Part shown: positions 34,242-43,102 of the stretch, piece by piece | How positions within the stretch are numbered: the stretch's first letter is position 1 | How the letters are laid out: the number at the start of each line of letters is the position of its first letter | Source: Promethearchaeota archaeon | GTDB lineage: Archaea > Asgardarchaeota > Lokiarchaeia > Sigynarchaeales > SOKP01 | Assembly: GCA_016839655.1 (NCBI GenBank) | Contig: JAEOTW010000328.1 | Coordinates: 1-60,707 of the forward strand | Direction of reading: 5' to 3' | DNA: 60,707 nt | Position numbers and translations under genes: made by a program | Notes under the pieces: model-generated | What the model saw: the letters and a program-made list of their open reading frames with translations, nothing else | What the model was told of the DNA's origin: nothing | The model's database searches: none

Positions 34242-37208
34242 TTGATTAATGTGCTCTCAGATAAAGAACAGTTAGAACTTAAGGATGCTCACACAGATAA
34301 GGAGTTAAAGCAAAATTTCAAAAAAATTGCTTCAAGAAATCCTGATGCTTATTTTCCAACTAAAGAACTCAGAGAATTAGGATATATGAGAAAAAAATGT
34401 GAATCTTGTGGCACTTTTTTCTGGACTACACTTAAAAACAGAGAAGTATGTGGAGATCCCACGTGTTCAGGAGGATTTCAAGTTGTCATTGATAATCCTT
34501 CTAAAGTAAAATTGTCCTTTATTGGAGTTTGGGAAAAAATCGTAGAGATTTTAGAGCCAAGAGGTTATGAACCTGTTAAAAGATACCCTTGCGTGGCGAG
34601 ATGGAATCCTACTTCAGAATTTACTATAGCATCGATTTCTGCCTTCCAACCGTATGTAATCACTGGTGAAGTTGAACCCCCTGCAAAAAAGCTTGTTATT
34701 CCTCAATTTTGTTTGCGATTCAACGACATCGAAAACGTAGGTGTTACATCTTCACATTGCACAGGTTTTGTTATGATTGGACAACATACTTTTGTATCAC
34801 CTGAAGAATGGAATCAAGGTGAACTATTTATGGATATACATGACTTTATTCATAAAGGTGTAGGTTTGCCTAAAGAAGAAATAACAATACATGAAGACTC
34901 ATGGGCAGGAGGAGGTTCATTTGGTTGTAGCCTTGAATTCTTCAGTAGAGGTGTAGAGCTTTTTAATCAAGTGTATACTATGTTTGAGCAGACTCCTGAA
35001 GGTCCGCGAGAGCTTAAGCTTAAAGTTCTTGATATGGGGCTAGGTCAAGAACGTGTGGCATGGTTTTCCCAAGGTACACCAAATATGTACGAAGCAATTT
35101 TTCCTTTGGTTTTATCGAAATTAAAAGAAATCACCAAAATTGACTTAGATTTAGACTTATATAATCGATTTTCACAATATTCTGCGTATTTAAATGTAGA
35201 TGAAGTAGATAACATGGATGAGGCTTGGAATCGTGTTGCTAAAGAATTAAAGGTTGGTGTTAAAGAGTTAAAACAAAAAATATTACCAATGACGGCACTC
35301 TATTCAATTGCTGAACATGCTCGTAGCTTACTTTTTGCTATAAATGATGGAAAGCTTCCCTCAAATGTTGGAGGAGGATATAATTTACGGGTGATATTTC
35401 GGCGTGCTATAAGTTTTATCGACAAATTCAATTGGAATATTATTATGGCTGATGTGTGTACTTGGCATGCTAAAGAATTGAAAGGGATTTTTCCTGAAGT
35501 TTCAGAACATTTAGATGAAATTCACGAAATCTTAGATGTTGAAAGAGAGAAATTTTATGTTACAAAGAAAAAAGCGGGTAAAATTTTAGAAAAATTATTG
35601 AAAAAAGGAGAAATATCCACTGAAACGCTAATTGAACTATATGATTCTAATGGAATTAGTCCTGATATGGTAAAAATAGCAGCTAAAAAATATGGTGTAA
35701 AAGTAAACATTCCAGATAATTTTTATAATTTAGTAGTCGAGAGACATGAAATAACTGAGCAAGTTCATGCTACAGTAAAAGAAATTGAATTGAATTTAGA
35801 TGGAATTCCTGAAACAAAATCTCTTTATTATTATGACTATACCAAGACTTCTAATGAAGCGGAAGTTTTAAAAATCATTGATAAAATGGTTGTTTTGGAT
35901 AAAACAGTTACATACCCTACTTCTGGAGGACAACTTCATGATATAGGAAAAATAAATAGGCAAAAATTCTCAGATGCTTTTAAACAAGGGAATTATACAA
36001 TTCATACTTTGGATGATAAACCTAATTTTAACGAGGGAGATATCGTTAAAGTAGAAGTTGATAAGGAGTGGCGTACGCAACTCTCCCAACATCATACCGC
36101 CACTCACATTGTAAATGCTGCTGCACGAGAAGTATTAGGAAGCCACGTGAATCAAGCAGGAGCTAAAAAAACACTAAAAAATTCTCATTTAGATATAACC
36201 CATTATGAACAAATCCCTAGAGAAAAACTTCTTAGAATTGAAAAGAAAGCAAATGATATAGTTAAAGAAGGAATTAAACTTAATCTCAGTTTCATACCTC
36301 GTGCAGAAGCTGAACAAAAATACGGCATGACAATATATCAAGGAGGCGCTGTACCAGGAAAAAATTTAAGGATTGTTGAGGTGCCGGGAGTTGATGTTGA
36401 AGCCTGTGGAGGTACACATTTAAATAATACTTCAGAAGCAGGATACATCCATATCACAAAATCACAAAAAATTCAAGATGGTATTGTAAGACTAACATTC
36501 ACCGCAGGTAAAGCTACAGATAAGCTAAAAGAAAAGCATAAAAGAATCCTTAATGAATTAAAAGAGATTTTAAATGTTGAACGGAAGCAACTCGTTGGAC
36601 GTGTAAAAGAATTACTTGAAAAGTGGAAAAATGTTAATAAAACACTTAAGACTGGTAAAGTAGATGAGAGTGATTTACAATTAACAACCTCTGAAATGTT
36701 TGAAGGTGATGTATTATCAGAAATTTCTCAATTTTTAAGTACCAAAAAAGAGGATGTCCCAAATAAAATTCATAAATTATATTCAGAATGGGTAGAAGGA
36801 ATAAAGAAAATTAGGCAAACAAGAAATCTCCTAAGTAATGAGTATATTGATGATTTAATCGCTAATAGTCTAGATTATGAATCTTTTAATCTTGTATTAA
36901 AGTCTTATGAAGACCTAACACAGGATGATCTTAAAAATTTCTCTATAAAAATAATGAAATACAATGAAAATATTATAAGTATTTTTATTAATAAAACCAA
37001 AAACGGTGTCATGATTTTAGCCATGGAAGGAGAACAACCACTTAAAAAGTCAGAATTAAATGTTGGTAGTCTTGTTAAAGAATGTGTTGAACACTTTGGT
37101 GGAAAAGGTGGAGGTAAAAAGGATTATGGTCAGGGTTTTATTAACAACGAGAATTTAAATGTGGATGACGTTAAAACTTATCTTAGGAATAAATTAGATA
37201 TCACCTAA
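34242..37208 (+). CDS. alaS: Alanyl-tRNA synthetase, archaeal type
   Basis: A 988-residue class II synthetase. Motif elements include an N-terminal zinc-ribbon-like CESCGTFFWT with CGDPTC, the GHADs-like SHCTGFVMIGQHTFV, SWAGGGSFG, and editing-domain HxxxH in HHTATHI with CGGTHL. A C-Ala domain ends GGGKKDYGQGF. It charges tRNA-Ala and edits Ser/Gly mischarging. The start is TTG at 34242; no GGTG precedes it. The length is long but normal for archaeal AlaRS. Confidence 0.96.
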   Translation: MINVLSDKEQLELKDAHTDKELKQNFKKIASRNPDAYFPTKELRELGYMRKKCESCGTFFWTTLKNREVCGDPTCSGGFQVVIDNPSKVKLSFIGVWEKIVEILEPRGYEPVKRYPCVARWNPTSEFTIASISAFQPYVITGEVEPPAKKLVIPQFCLRFNDIENVGVTSSHCTGFVMIGQHTFVSPEEWNQGELFMDIHDFIHKGVGLPKEEITIHEDSWAGGGSFGCSLEFFSRGVELFNQVYTMFEQTPEGPRELKLKVLDMGLGQERVAWFSQGTPNMYEAIFPLVLSKLKEITKIDLDLDLYNRFSQYSAYLNVDEVDNMDEAWNRVAKELKVGVKELKQKILPMTALYSIAEHARSLLFAINDGKLPSNVGGGYNLRVIFRRAISFIDKFNWNIIMADVCTWHAKELKGIFPEVSEHLDEIHEILDVEREKFYVTKKKAGKILEKLLKKGEISTETLIELYDSNGISPDMVKIAAKKYGVKVNIPDNFYNLVVERHEITEQVHATVKEIELNLDGIPETKSLYYYDYTKTSNEAEVLKIIDKMVVLDKTVTYPTSGGQLHDIGKINRQKFSDAFKQGNYTIHTLDDKPNFNEGDIVKVEVDKEWRTQLSQHHTATHIVNAAAREVLGSHVNQAGAKKTLKNSHLDITHYEQIPREKLLRIEKKANDIVKEGIKLNLSFIPRAEAEQKYGMTIYQGGAVPGKNLRIVEVPGVDVEACGGTHLNNTSEAGYIHITKSQKIQDGIVRLTFTAGKATDKLKEKHKRILNELKEILNVERKQLVGRVKELLEKWKNVNKTLKTGKVDESDLQLTTSEMFEGDVLSEISQFLSTKKEDVPNKIHKLYSEWVEGIKKIRQTRNLLSNEYIDDLIANSLDYESFNLVLKSYEDLTQDDLKNFSIKIMKYNENIISIFINKTKNGVMILAMEGEQPLKKSELNVGSLVKECVEHFGGKGGGKKDYGQGFINNENLNVDDVKTYLRNKLDIT

Positions 37209-37222
37209 TTTTAATCGATTCT

Positions 37223-37241
37223 TCTATATAGTCTATATAGA
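37223..37241. repeat. Perfect 9-bp inverted repeat with 1-base spacer
   Basis: TCTATATAG, then T, then CTATATAGA, a 19-bp interrupted palindrome just after alaS and about 110 bases before the small zinc-ribbon gene. It might be an operator for the latter or a terminator stem for alaS. No poly-T follows immediately, so operator is preferred. Confidence 0.4.
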
Positions 37242-37258
37242 CATTATATAATATGACG

Positions 37259-37281
37259 AGAGTACTTAAAACTCTTTTTTT
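37259..37281 (+). terminator. Hairpin with T-run after alaS
   Basis: AGAGT pairs with ACTCT across a seven-base loop and is followed by a run of seven T, 50 bases after the alaS stop. This fits an intrinsic-like terminator. Confidence 0.45.
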
Positions 37282-37349
37282 GTTTATTATATTTAAGAAA
37301 AATAGAGATATATTATATTTAAATTACAAATTTAATCAGAGAAAAAATT

Positions 37350-37532
37350 ATGAAACCAATTTTTAGAGAGTTTATCTGTCCCCAATGTGGTGAATTACGC
37401 CATGTAAATGTAAATGGGATTTGTTTTCACTGTAATAATGAAAATAACCTATTAATCTTAGCAAAACAGCGTAAACTACAGCATAAACTCGATATTTCAA
37501 TTCAATCTCTCAGAGTAGAGACCAATATATAA
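37350..37532 (+). CDS. Small zinc-ribbon protein
   Basis: A 60-residue protein with CPQCGELRHVNVNGICFHCNN, a four-cysteine zinc ribbon, followed by a basic helical tail. It is preceded by the inverted repeat at 37223. No function is recognised. Intact ATG and stop, with composition typical of the window. Confidence 0.6.
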   Translation: MKPIFREFICPQCGELRHVNVNGICFHCNNENNLLILAKQRKLQHKLDISIQSLRVETNI

Positions 37533-37680
37533 TTTGTTTTTTATCCTTTATTCAATTAATATTTTATTTGATTATACTTCTTTCAATACAAAAAAAAAGT
37601 AACTTCTGCAGATAAGTTACATGATTAAAAATCAAATAAATAAAATAATATAAATAAATTTTTGAAAATTTCTGAAGATT

Positions 37681-38619
37681 TTAATCCTTTTTCTTTTTAG
37701 TCTCTTTAGCATTAATTTCGGCTTCAGTAAGTCCCGTTAAGGTTACTTTCCCATAATATTTTAATATTATAAATACCAATACCCATGTAAAAAGACCCGT
37801 AACTATTCCTCCTGCCATATCTACAATCTGTCCCATGATTAAGACTGGAAATACATTTTGAAAAGCATGAAATAATATTAATATTAGCAAGCTTTCAGTG
37901 TTTGCGTATATCCAACTAAATATTACACTTCCTCCAATAATCGTTACTGTAAATCCAATCAACGCTATAATCGATAAAAATATCCCTGTTTGAAAATTCA
38001 AATATATTACATAGGGATAATGCCATATTGCCCAAAAGACCCCAATAATAAGACTAATTCTATAAGCTTCATCTTTTTTTCTAAGTTCTGGAAAAGCATA
38101 TCCTCTCCATCCCGGTTCTTCAAAACCACTTGTAAATATATTGTTGACAAAAGTCAATAATATAATTAGACCAGACATCCCAGGATTAAATGCTCCTGAT
38201 GCATCAGCACCATAAAGAATGTTTGCACCAAGAGAGACCAATGACAAGATTAATGGGATAAGAATGATGATTAAAATCCATTTTAGATTTACACGCCATA
38301 CTGTAATTCTCTTAGAAAGATTATTAATCTCACTCTTTCCTTGAGTCCTCTGTAAAACTATTAAAGCTGCAAATAAAGGACCATAAACTCCTATCTGGTT
38401 TATTATAAAAATCATAAAATGAAATCCGTTTTCAAAACCATAATTAGTTATATCAAATACAGTATATACCCCAGGTAAGAAGTAATTATTAGCCGAAGCT
38501 ATTAATATTGTTGGGATCCAAAATATCCAAGTTATACCTATTGCTAAGAGAAAAAATTGGCCAACAGGCCCTTTAATTAAGCTGATTTTTTCTTTAAAAG
38601 ATTTTCTATTTGAAGACAA
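37681..38619 (-). CDS. CPBP-family intramembrane metalloprotease (CAAX/Rce1-like)
   Basis: A 312-residue membrane protein with eight or so hydrophobic helices. The motifs are FEEPGWRGYAFPEL (the glutamate pair and arginine), IIGVFWAIWHYP (histidine), and LILFHAFQNV (histidine), in the order of the type II CAAX protease/bacteriocin-processing family. It probably cleaves membrane proteins or prenylated peptides. It starts with TTG at 38619 after GGTT. An ICMT-like methyltransferase lies at 45812; no prenyltransferase is seen, so a CAAX pathway is only a suggestion. Confidence 0.85.
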   Translation of the reverse strand: MSSNRKSFKEKISLIKGPVGQFFLLAIGITWIFWIPTILIASANNYFLPGVYTVFDITNYGFENGFHFMIFIINQIGVYGPLFAALIVLQRTQGKSEINNLSKRITVWRVNLKWILIIILIPLILSLVSLGANILYGADASGAFNPGMSGLIILLTFVNNIFTSGFEEPGWRGYAFPELRKKDEAYRISLIIGVFWAIWHYPYVIYLNFQTGIFLSIIALIGFTVTIIGGSVIFSWIYANTESLLILILFHAFQNVFPVLIMGQIVDMAGGIVTGLFTWVLVFIILKYYGKVTLTGLTEAEINAKETKKKKD

Positions 38620-38804
38620 TTTTTTCTAACCATAAATGTATTTAATTTAAAATTCTGAACTTTTAGAAAAATTAAAAATTTGTTCTAATAGAATATAAAT
38701 TTGTTAGAAAATATTTAAGAAGTTAAAAATTATAGAAATTTAAATTTTATCTAAGAATTAATTATAATAACACAACTTTTTTCGATTAATTTTGGTGCAA
38801 TAAT

Positions 38805-39626
38805 ATGGTTGAAATTATTCATATAAGCGACCTACATTATGGTTCAGAATTTGTCCCCGAATATATGGAAAACGTGATTCAATATATTAAAGATGTGCAT
38901 CCCGATGTTGTTATATGCACTGGGGATATTGTTCATAAGGGAAGAGTTATTCAGTTTAGAGAATTTCTACCTTATATAGAAAAGATTAAAAAGATTACTA
39001 AATTTATAGCTGTCCCAGGTAATCATGATGCGAAAAACTCTGGATTAGTGTATTTTGAGAAGATTTTTGGCCCAAGACGATCAAGATTAGTTATCGAGGA
39101 TAAAGATACAATGATCGTTGGATTGTGCTCTGCTAGAGACGATATCGCTCACGGAGAGATCGGTGACGAGCAATTAGATTGGGCAGCACGTCAATTTAAT
39201 ATGAATTTGGAGAACAGAGTACTTGCGTTGCATCATCATCTAATTCCTATTCCAATGTCTGGACAAAAATTCACAACGGTTCGAGATGCTGGAGAAATAC
39301 TAGAATTTACCGAGCTGTTTGAAGTTGATTTAGTATTAATGGGCCATCGCCACGTACCTCATGCTTATGTGATATCTTGGAAAGATTCTACAAATACAAC
39401 TTTTCTATACTGTGGTACCTCAACTTCAAAAAAAGTACGTGCGGACGATGTACCCAGTTTTAATCATATCTATCTTGATGAGGGTGATTTAGAAGTTTAT
39501 ATGGTTAATTCGACTAATCTTGAGAAAGGATTACTGTTGGAACGTAAGGAACATCACACAGAATTTAGAAGACCAAGAAAGACGAGAATTGAGCATCTAC
39601 TGGCATCAGCGGTATGGGATGAGTGA
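38805..39626 (+). CDS. Calcineurin-like metallophosphoesterase
   Basis: A 273-residue protein with IIHISDLHYGSEF, CTGDIVHKGR, VPGNHDAK, LHHHLIPIP and MGHRHVPHA, the complete metallophosphoesterase set for a two-metal centre. Substrate unknown; cyclic nucleotide or nucleotide phosphoesters are typical. The ATG is preceded by GGTG with a seven-base spacer, the archetype of the start context in this window. Its stop is close to the NUDIX gene. Confidence 0.92.
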   Translation: MVEIIHISDLHYGSEFVPEYMENVIQYIKDVHPDVVICTGDIVHKGRVIQFREFLPYIEKIKKITKFIAVPGNHDAKNSGLVYFEKIFGPRRSRLVIEDKDTMIVGLCSARDDIAHGEIGDEQLDWAARQFNMNLENRVLALHHHLIPIPMSGQKFTTVRDAGEILEFTELFEVDLVLMGHRHVPHAYVISWKDSTNTTFLYCGTSTSKKVRADDVPSFNHIYLDEGDLEVYMVNSTNLEKGLLLERKEHHTEFRRPRKTRIEHLLASAVWDE

Positions 39627-39655
39627 AAAGTATACAATTAAATAGGTGTAATAAC

Positions 39656-40081
39656 ATGACTAAACCTATAACCCCACTTCTTACTGTTGATGCTGTTATT
39701 CTGGTAAACAATAAGAAAGATCTAGTTCTAATTTATAGAAAAAATCCTCCTTTCCAAGGAGAATTAGCATTACCAGGAGGATTTGTTGATGTAGGAGAAA
39801 CTGTAGAAGATGCATGTATTAGGGAAGCATTTGAAGAGACTAATATCAATGTTAGGCTTATTAGGCTTATTGGCGTTTTTTCTGAGCAAGATCGGGATCC
39901 TAGGAGTCATACAGTCTCTATTGCTTTTTTATGTGAACCAAAAACCATAAAAGAAAAACCAAGAGCAAAAGATGACGCTGCTTCATTAGAAATTGTACCT
40001 TTAGCAAAAATTCCCTCACTAAAATTAGCTTTTGACCATATGCAAATTATCAAAAGTTCAGGGATATTAAATAATCCTTAA
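39656..40081 (+). CDS. NUDIX hydrolase
   Basis: About 141 residues with the Nudix box GGFVDVGETVEDACIREAFEET (GX5EX7REUXEE), near residue 45. Preceded by LVLIYRKNPPFQGELALPG, which resembles ADP-ribose/8-oxo-dGTP-type pyrophosphatases. It would cleave a nucleoside diphosphate linked to another moiety. I start at ATG 39656 because GGTG precedes it by seven bases; a GTG at 39623 would overlap the phosphoesterase. The segment TTAGGCTTATTAGGCTTATTGG contains a short tandem repeat. Confidence 0.9.
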   Translation: MTKPITPLLTVDAVILVNNKKDLVLIYRKNPPFQGELALPGGFVDVGETVEDACIREAFEETNINVRLIRLIGVFSEQDRDPRSHTVSIAFLCEPKTIKEKPRAKDDAASLEIVPLAKIPSLKLAFDHMQIIKSSGILNNP

Positions 40082-40089
40082 TAAATTCG

Positions 40090-40476
40090 CTACATTTCCT
40101 TTATTTCATAGAGATTTTGGAACGCATCTTTAATAAAAAGATAGTATCCGGCACCATTTTTCCTTGGTACCTTCATCACATCAAAATCCATTGAGGTAGC
40201 TTTGTCTAAAAATTCCTCACGATCTTCTATTAATAGGCAGTAATGGGTAAATATATCTTTAGCTTTACTCTTGTCATTAGTTATGAATACTTCAAAATTA
40301 GAATCTTCTTTTCCATAAACAATAAATTTTTGTTCCCTTTTTATTCCAAAAAATTGTTCCATTAAATCAAGTGGCACATTTTTCATTCGAATTTTATTTA
40401 GTCCCAGTAAATCAATAAAAAATTTATCAGCTTCTTCTTCTGAATTATATCCTAATGCTATATGTTCAAATTTTAT
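40090..40476 (-). CDS. VOC/glyoxalase-fold protein, probable ATA start
   Basis: Read from ATA at 40474-40476 this is a 128-residue VOC-type protein beginning KFEHIALGYNSEEEADKFF and ending NLYEIKEM. The first ATG (40386) lies 30 codons inside and would remove the first beta-alpha-beta unit, including the metal-side HIAL. In frame, a TAA precedes the ATA immediately, so ATA is the first possible codon. GGTG lies six bases upstream. VOC proteins include glyoxalases, dioxygenases and resistance proteins; the function here is not known. Confidence 0.78.
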   Translation of the reverse strand: MKFEHIALGYNSEEEADKFFIDLLGLNKIRMKNVPLDLMEQFFGIKREQKFIVYGKEDSNFEVFITNDKSKAKDIFTHYCLLIEDREEFLDKATSMDFDVMKVPRKNGAGYYLFIKDAFQNLYEIKEM

Positions 40477-40593
40477 TTATAACACCTATTTCTATATAAA
40501 TTTAAATTAATAAATCTAGAATAATTTTATTTAATTTCTCATACCTATATATATCATCTTATAATTTTAATTAAATTAGTGGGCGATATTAAT

Positions 40594-41037
40594 ATGAATA
40601 TTAATAAAACATTACGAATAGTAGCTGGATGTTTATGTATAAGTGTAGCAATAATACGTGTTTTTTTCTTTATTCTCGATTTAGGTGGAGCAATAATTTA
40701 TTCTTTCCTCTTTCTTGATCCAGCTGAGCTTGTAAGTATTTTTGAAATGTTAATAATCGTATTTTTTGGAGTTATTTTCACAATCTTTGCTACTATAATA
40801 GCCGTAGGAGTATATGTTGTCTTAGGTATTCTTCAAATTACTCTAAGAAAATATAAAACGCCAACTATGATATGTACCGTTTTTAGTTCCATCAGTATAA
40901 TACTAAGCATTAGGGCTGTGGTTCTCTTAGCTAGTATAGGTGCATTTGACTTATTTATTACAATTTTAATGGTTATGTATATCACGATTCTCTGTCTCTG
41001 TGTTATATCCTACATAAGATTTAGAAAACAAGAGTAA
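40594..41037 (+). CDS. Small membrane protein, about four helices
   Basis: A 147-residue hydrophobic protein with four transmembrane segments and a charged C-terminus (YIRFRKQE). No family is recognised. I prefer ATG 40594, downstream of a GTGGGCGAT element; GTG 40579 is the alternative. It stands alone between the VOC and the helical-protein genes. Confidence 0.6.
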   Translation: MNINKTLRIVAGCLCISVAIIRVFFFILDLGGAIIYSFLFLDPAELVSIFEMLIIVFFGVIFTIFATIIAVGVYVVLGILQITLRKYKTPTMICTVFSSISIILSIRAVVLLASIGAFDLFITILMVMYITILCLCVISYIRFRKQE

Positions 41038-41219
41038 AAATAGTAAAGACTGTTCATATATAATACTAAATTGCCTTATTTTTTTTAAATAATCTATAGT
41101 GTAAAATCAATTGTCTCACCATACTGTAATAACTAAAATTAGTTTAAAATTTAAAAATTGTAAGATTATAATATTATTAGAGTTCAAAAAAAAAACAAAT
41201 TTAGTAAGGTATTTAGTGG

Positions 41220-42101
41220 ATGACTAAGGTATCTGAAGCAGAATTTCTAAATAAACTCTTAGATGTTGTCTATAAACTCTCAAACATTGTGAAGACTCAA
41301 TCTCCTCGGTTTAAAAAGAAATGGGAAGATTATTTTAAAGTTTTAAATAAAAAACCTCATCTAATTCGACAAATACCTGTTGAGAAGAAAGAAGAAAGAA
41401 AGAAATTTTTAGATGACATTAAGTATCGAATTAAAGTTTTAAAGATTGTCGAACAAGCAACCCTTGATGGTTTTTATTTGGTAAAAACCTTATTACAAAC
41501 ATTTTATGGTTCCTATTTCGAATCTAATTTATTTCAAAAAGATTTCTCCAAATCTGATCAATTAATCCTTAAATATCTTGTCGCAAAGGAAATTTTAGGC
41601 AATCTAATACAGTACAATAAATTAGATCATGAATCAGTTCCTATTAAATACAATATTATTGCCAGAAATTACACATTGATTAAATTAAAGGGTCAACTAG
41701 ATATTGAAATTTTAGATAATATGAAGAAATTGAACATAAAAAATCTGAAACTTGATGATATTTATGAAGTTATGAAAGAAATCGAATCAGATGAAATAAT
41801 TAAAACTGGAAAGAAAGGTGGAAAATACTTTTATAAGTTAAATAAAGAATTGGTATTAAGTAAAGATGGAAAAAAATTCTATATCCAAAACCTGCAACCA
41901 CTAGTTGATTTTCCAACATTATTCTTTCGAAGTTTCTTTAATATTAGGGAACTAAATGTTACATTGGAAGAAAAAACAAAATATAATGACTTTCTTCAAA
42001 AAATCCTTTTAAAAACCGCAACTCAAGGATTTTCTCCTACTAATTATGTATTTAAAAATCTAGTAAAATATTACGAGAAAATTAGAGAAGAATCCAATTA
42101 A
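41220..42101 (+). CDS. Hypothetical protein, basic, helical
   Basis: A 293-residue Lys/Glu-rich protein. Middle segments such as LKYLVAKEILGNLIQYNKL and YEVMKEIESDEIIKTGKKGGKYFYKLNKEL resemble a winged-helix turn but without a clear recognition helix. ATG with AGGT upstream. It ends seven bases before the stop of the convergent dtdA. No function is recognised; a DNA-binding or scaffold role is only a guess. Confidence 0.6.
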   Translation: MTKVSEAEFLNKLLDVVYKLSNIVKTQSPRFKKKWEDYFKVLNKKPHLIRQIPVEKKEERKKFLDDIKYRIKVLKIVEQATLDGFYLVKTLLQTFYGSYFESNLFQKDFSKSDQLILKYLVAKEILGNLIQYNKLDHESVPIKYNIIARNYTLIKLKGQLDIEILDNMKKLNIKNLKLDDIYEVMKEIESDEIIKTGKKGGKYFYKLNKELVLSKDGKKFYIQNLQPLVDFPTLFFRSFFNIRELNVTLEEKTKYNDFLQKILLKTATQGFSPTNYVFKNLVKYYEKIREESN

Positions 42102-42107
42102 TTATTA

Positions 42108-42983
42108 TCAGAATTCTTTGGTTTTCTTTATAGGGATATTAATATCTTCTAAAAGTGACATTAAATGCCTTTTATCTTCCGAATTTGTCCCTTTCCAATC
42201 GATAATAAAAAAATCTACTTTTTCAAGAGTATTATTTACCATTTTCTCTACTAAATCTTTATTTAATTCTTGAATGTAATATTTTGGGCAAATAAATGAA
42301 AGAGCTATTTTTTTAGTTCTAATTAATCTATGAAAATTTGGAGCATAATGCGTACCTCCAAAACCTAAACCTACTTTCTGACTTCCCAGTTCCTTATATT
42401 CGTTATATTTCTGAATCATACAAAATATAGCATTTGATAACAACACCCCTGCATCATCAATTTTCCATTCCATCTTACTACTCCCTAATTCCATGAAGAC
42501 TAAAGGTATATCTAAGATTGTAGGGCCATGATGAGTTACCTCCATATCAAGGGAGAATTCTTTGAGGGTAGGCGGAAATACTTGTTCAGTTAACGAAATG
42601 AACCCTGCTTTATGAAGTAAAGCACTCGTTTTTGATAAAGTCTGAGGCTCTCCACCAAAATCTGCCTTTTTACTCCAGTTACCAGTTGTATGAACTAAAA
42701 ATGCTGGACGAGCTGTTTTTGAGGTATGTCGGCTAGCAAAAATTAGATAATCAGGACTTAACTTTGATTCCCATAATTTTAAATCATTCAAAAATATAAG
42801 AGGATCTTTTGTAAGACCTAGATATACCTCATTTTTAATTAAATCACTTTTCAATTTAAAAACCGGATTCTTATGCCAGTCCATATCAGTTTTTTTGAAA
42901 TCAAATAGATGTGAATTTAAAAATTTATGACAGATATTCAATGAAGCCTTATCTTCTGTTGAAGTTATAATCAAGAACTGAAT
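42108..42983 (-). CDS. dtdA: D-aminoacyl-tRNA deacylase, archaeal DtdA (DTD2/GEK1), probable ATT start
   Basis: A 291-residue protein with FASRHTSKTARPAFLVHTTGNW and MEVTHHGPTILDIP, the archaeal/plant D-Tyr-tRNA deacylase signatures, plus VGLGFGGTHYAPNF. It hydrolyses D-aminoacyl-tRNA or acetaldehyde-modified aminoacyl-tRNA. TTG 42974 is the first canonical codon. ATT at 42981-42983 is seven bases after GGTG and adds QFL to give MQFLIITSTEDKA, the usual N-terminal strand. The frame is closed by a TGA just before. Confidence 0.92.
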   Translation of the reverse strand: MQFLIITSTEDKASLNICHKFLNSHLFDFKKTDMDWHKNPVFKLKSDLIKNEVYLGLTKDPLIFLNDLKLWESKLSPDYLIFASRHTSKTARPAFLVHTTGNWSKKADFGGEPQTLSKTSALLHKAGFISLTEQVFPPTLKEFSLDMEVTHHGPTILDIPLVFMELGSSKMEWKIDDAGVLLSNAIFCMIQKYNEYKELGSQKVGLGFGGTHYAPNFHRLIRTKKIALSFICPKYYIQELNKDLVEKMVNNTLEKVDFFIIDWKGTNSEDKRHLMSLLEDINIPIKKTKEF

Positions 42984-43102
42984 CCATCTTCACCATAACA
43001 AGTTTTAATTATATGACTTATTAATCAAAATCAACATAGAATTTAATAGTTTATAGTCAATATCTAAAAACTTTAAAAATTTCTAAAATAATAAAATTAG
43101 TA

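Noticed and set aside
39834..39860. Short tandem repeat in the NUDIX gene
   Set aside because: Two copies of TTAGGCTTA in frame; too short and coding, so likely chance.
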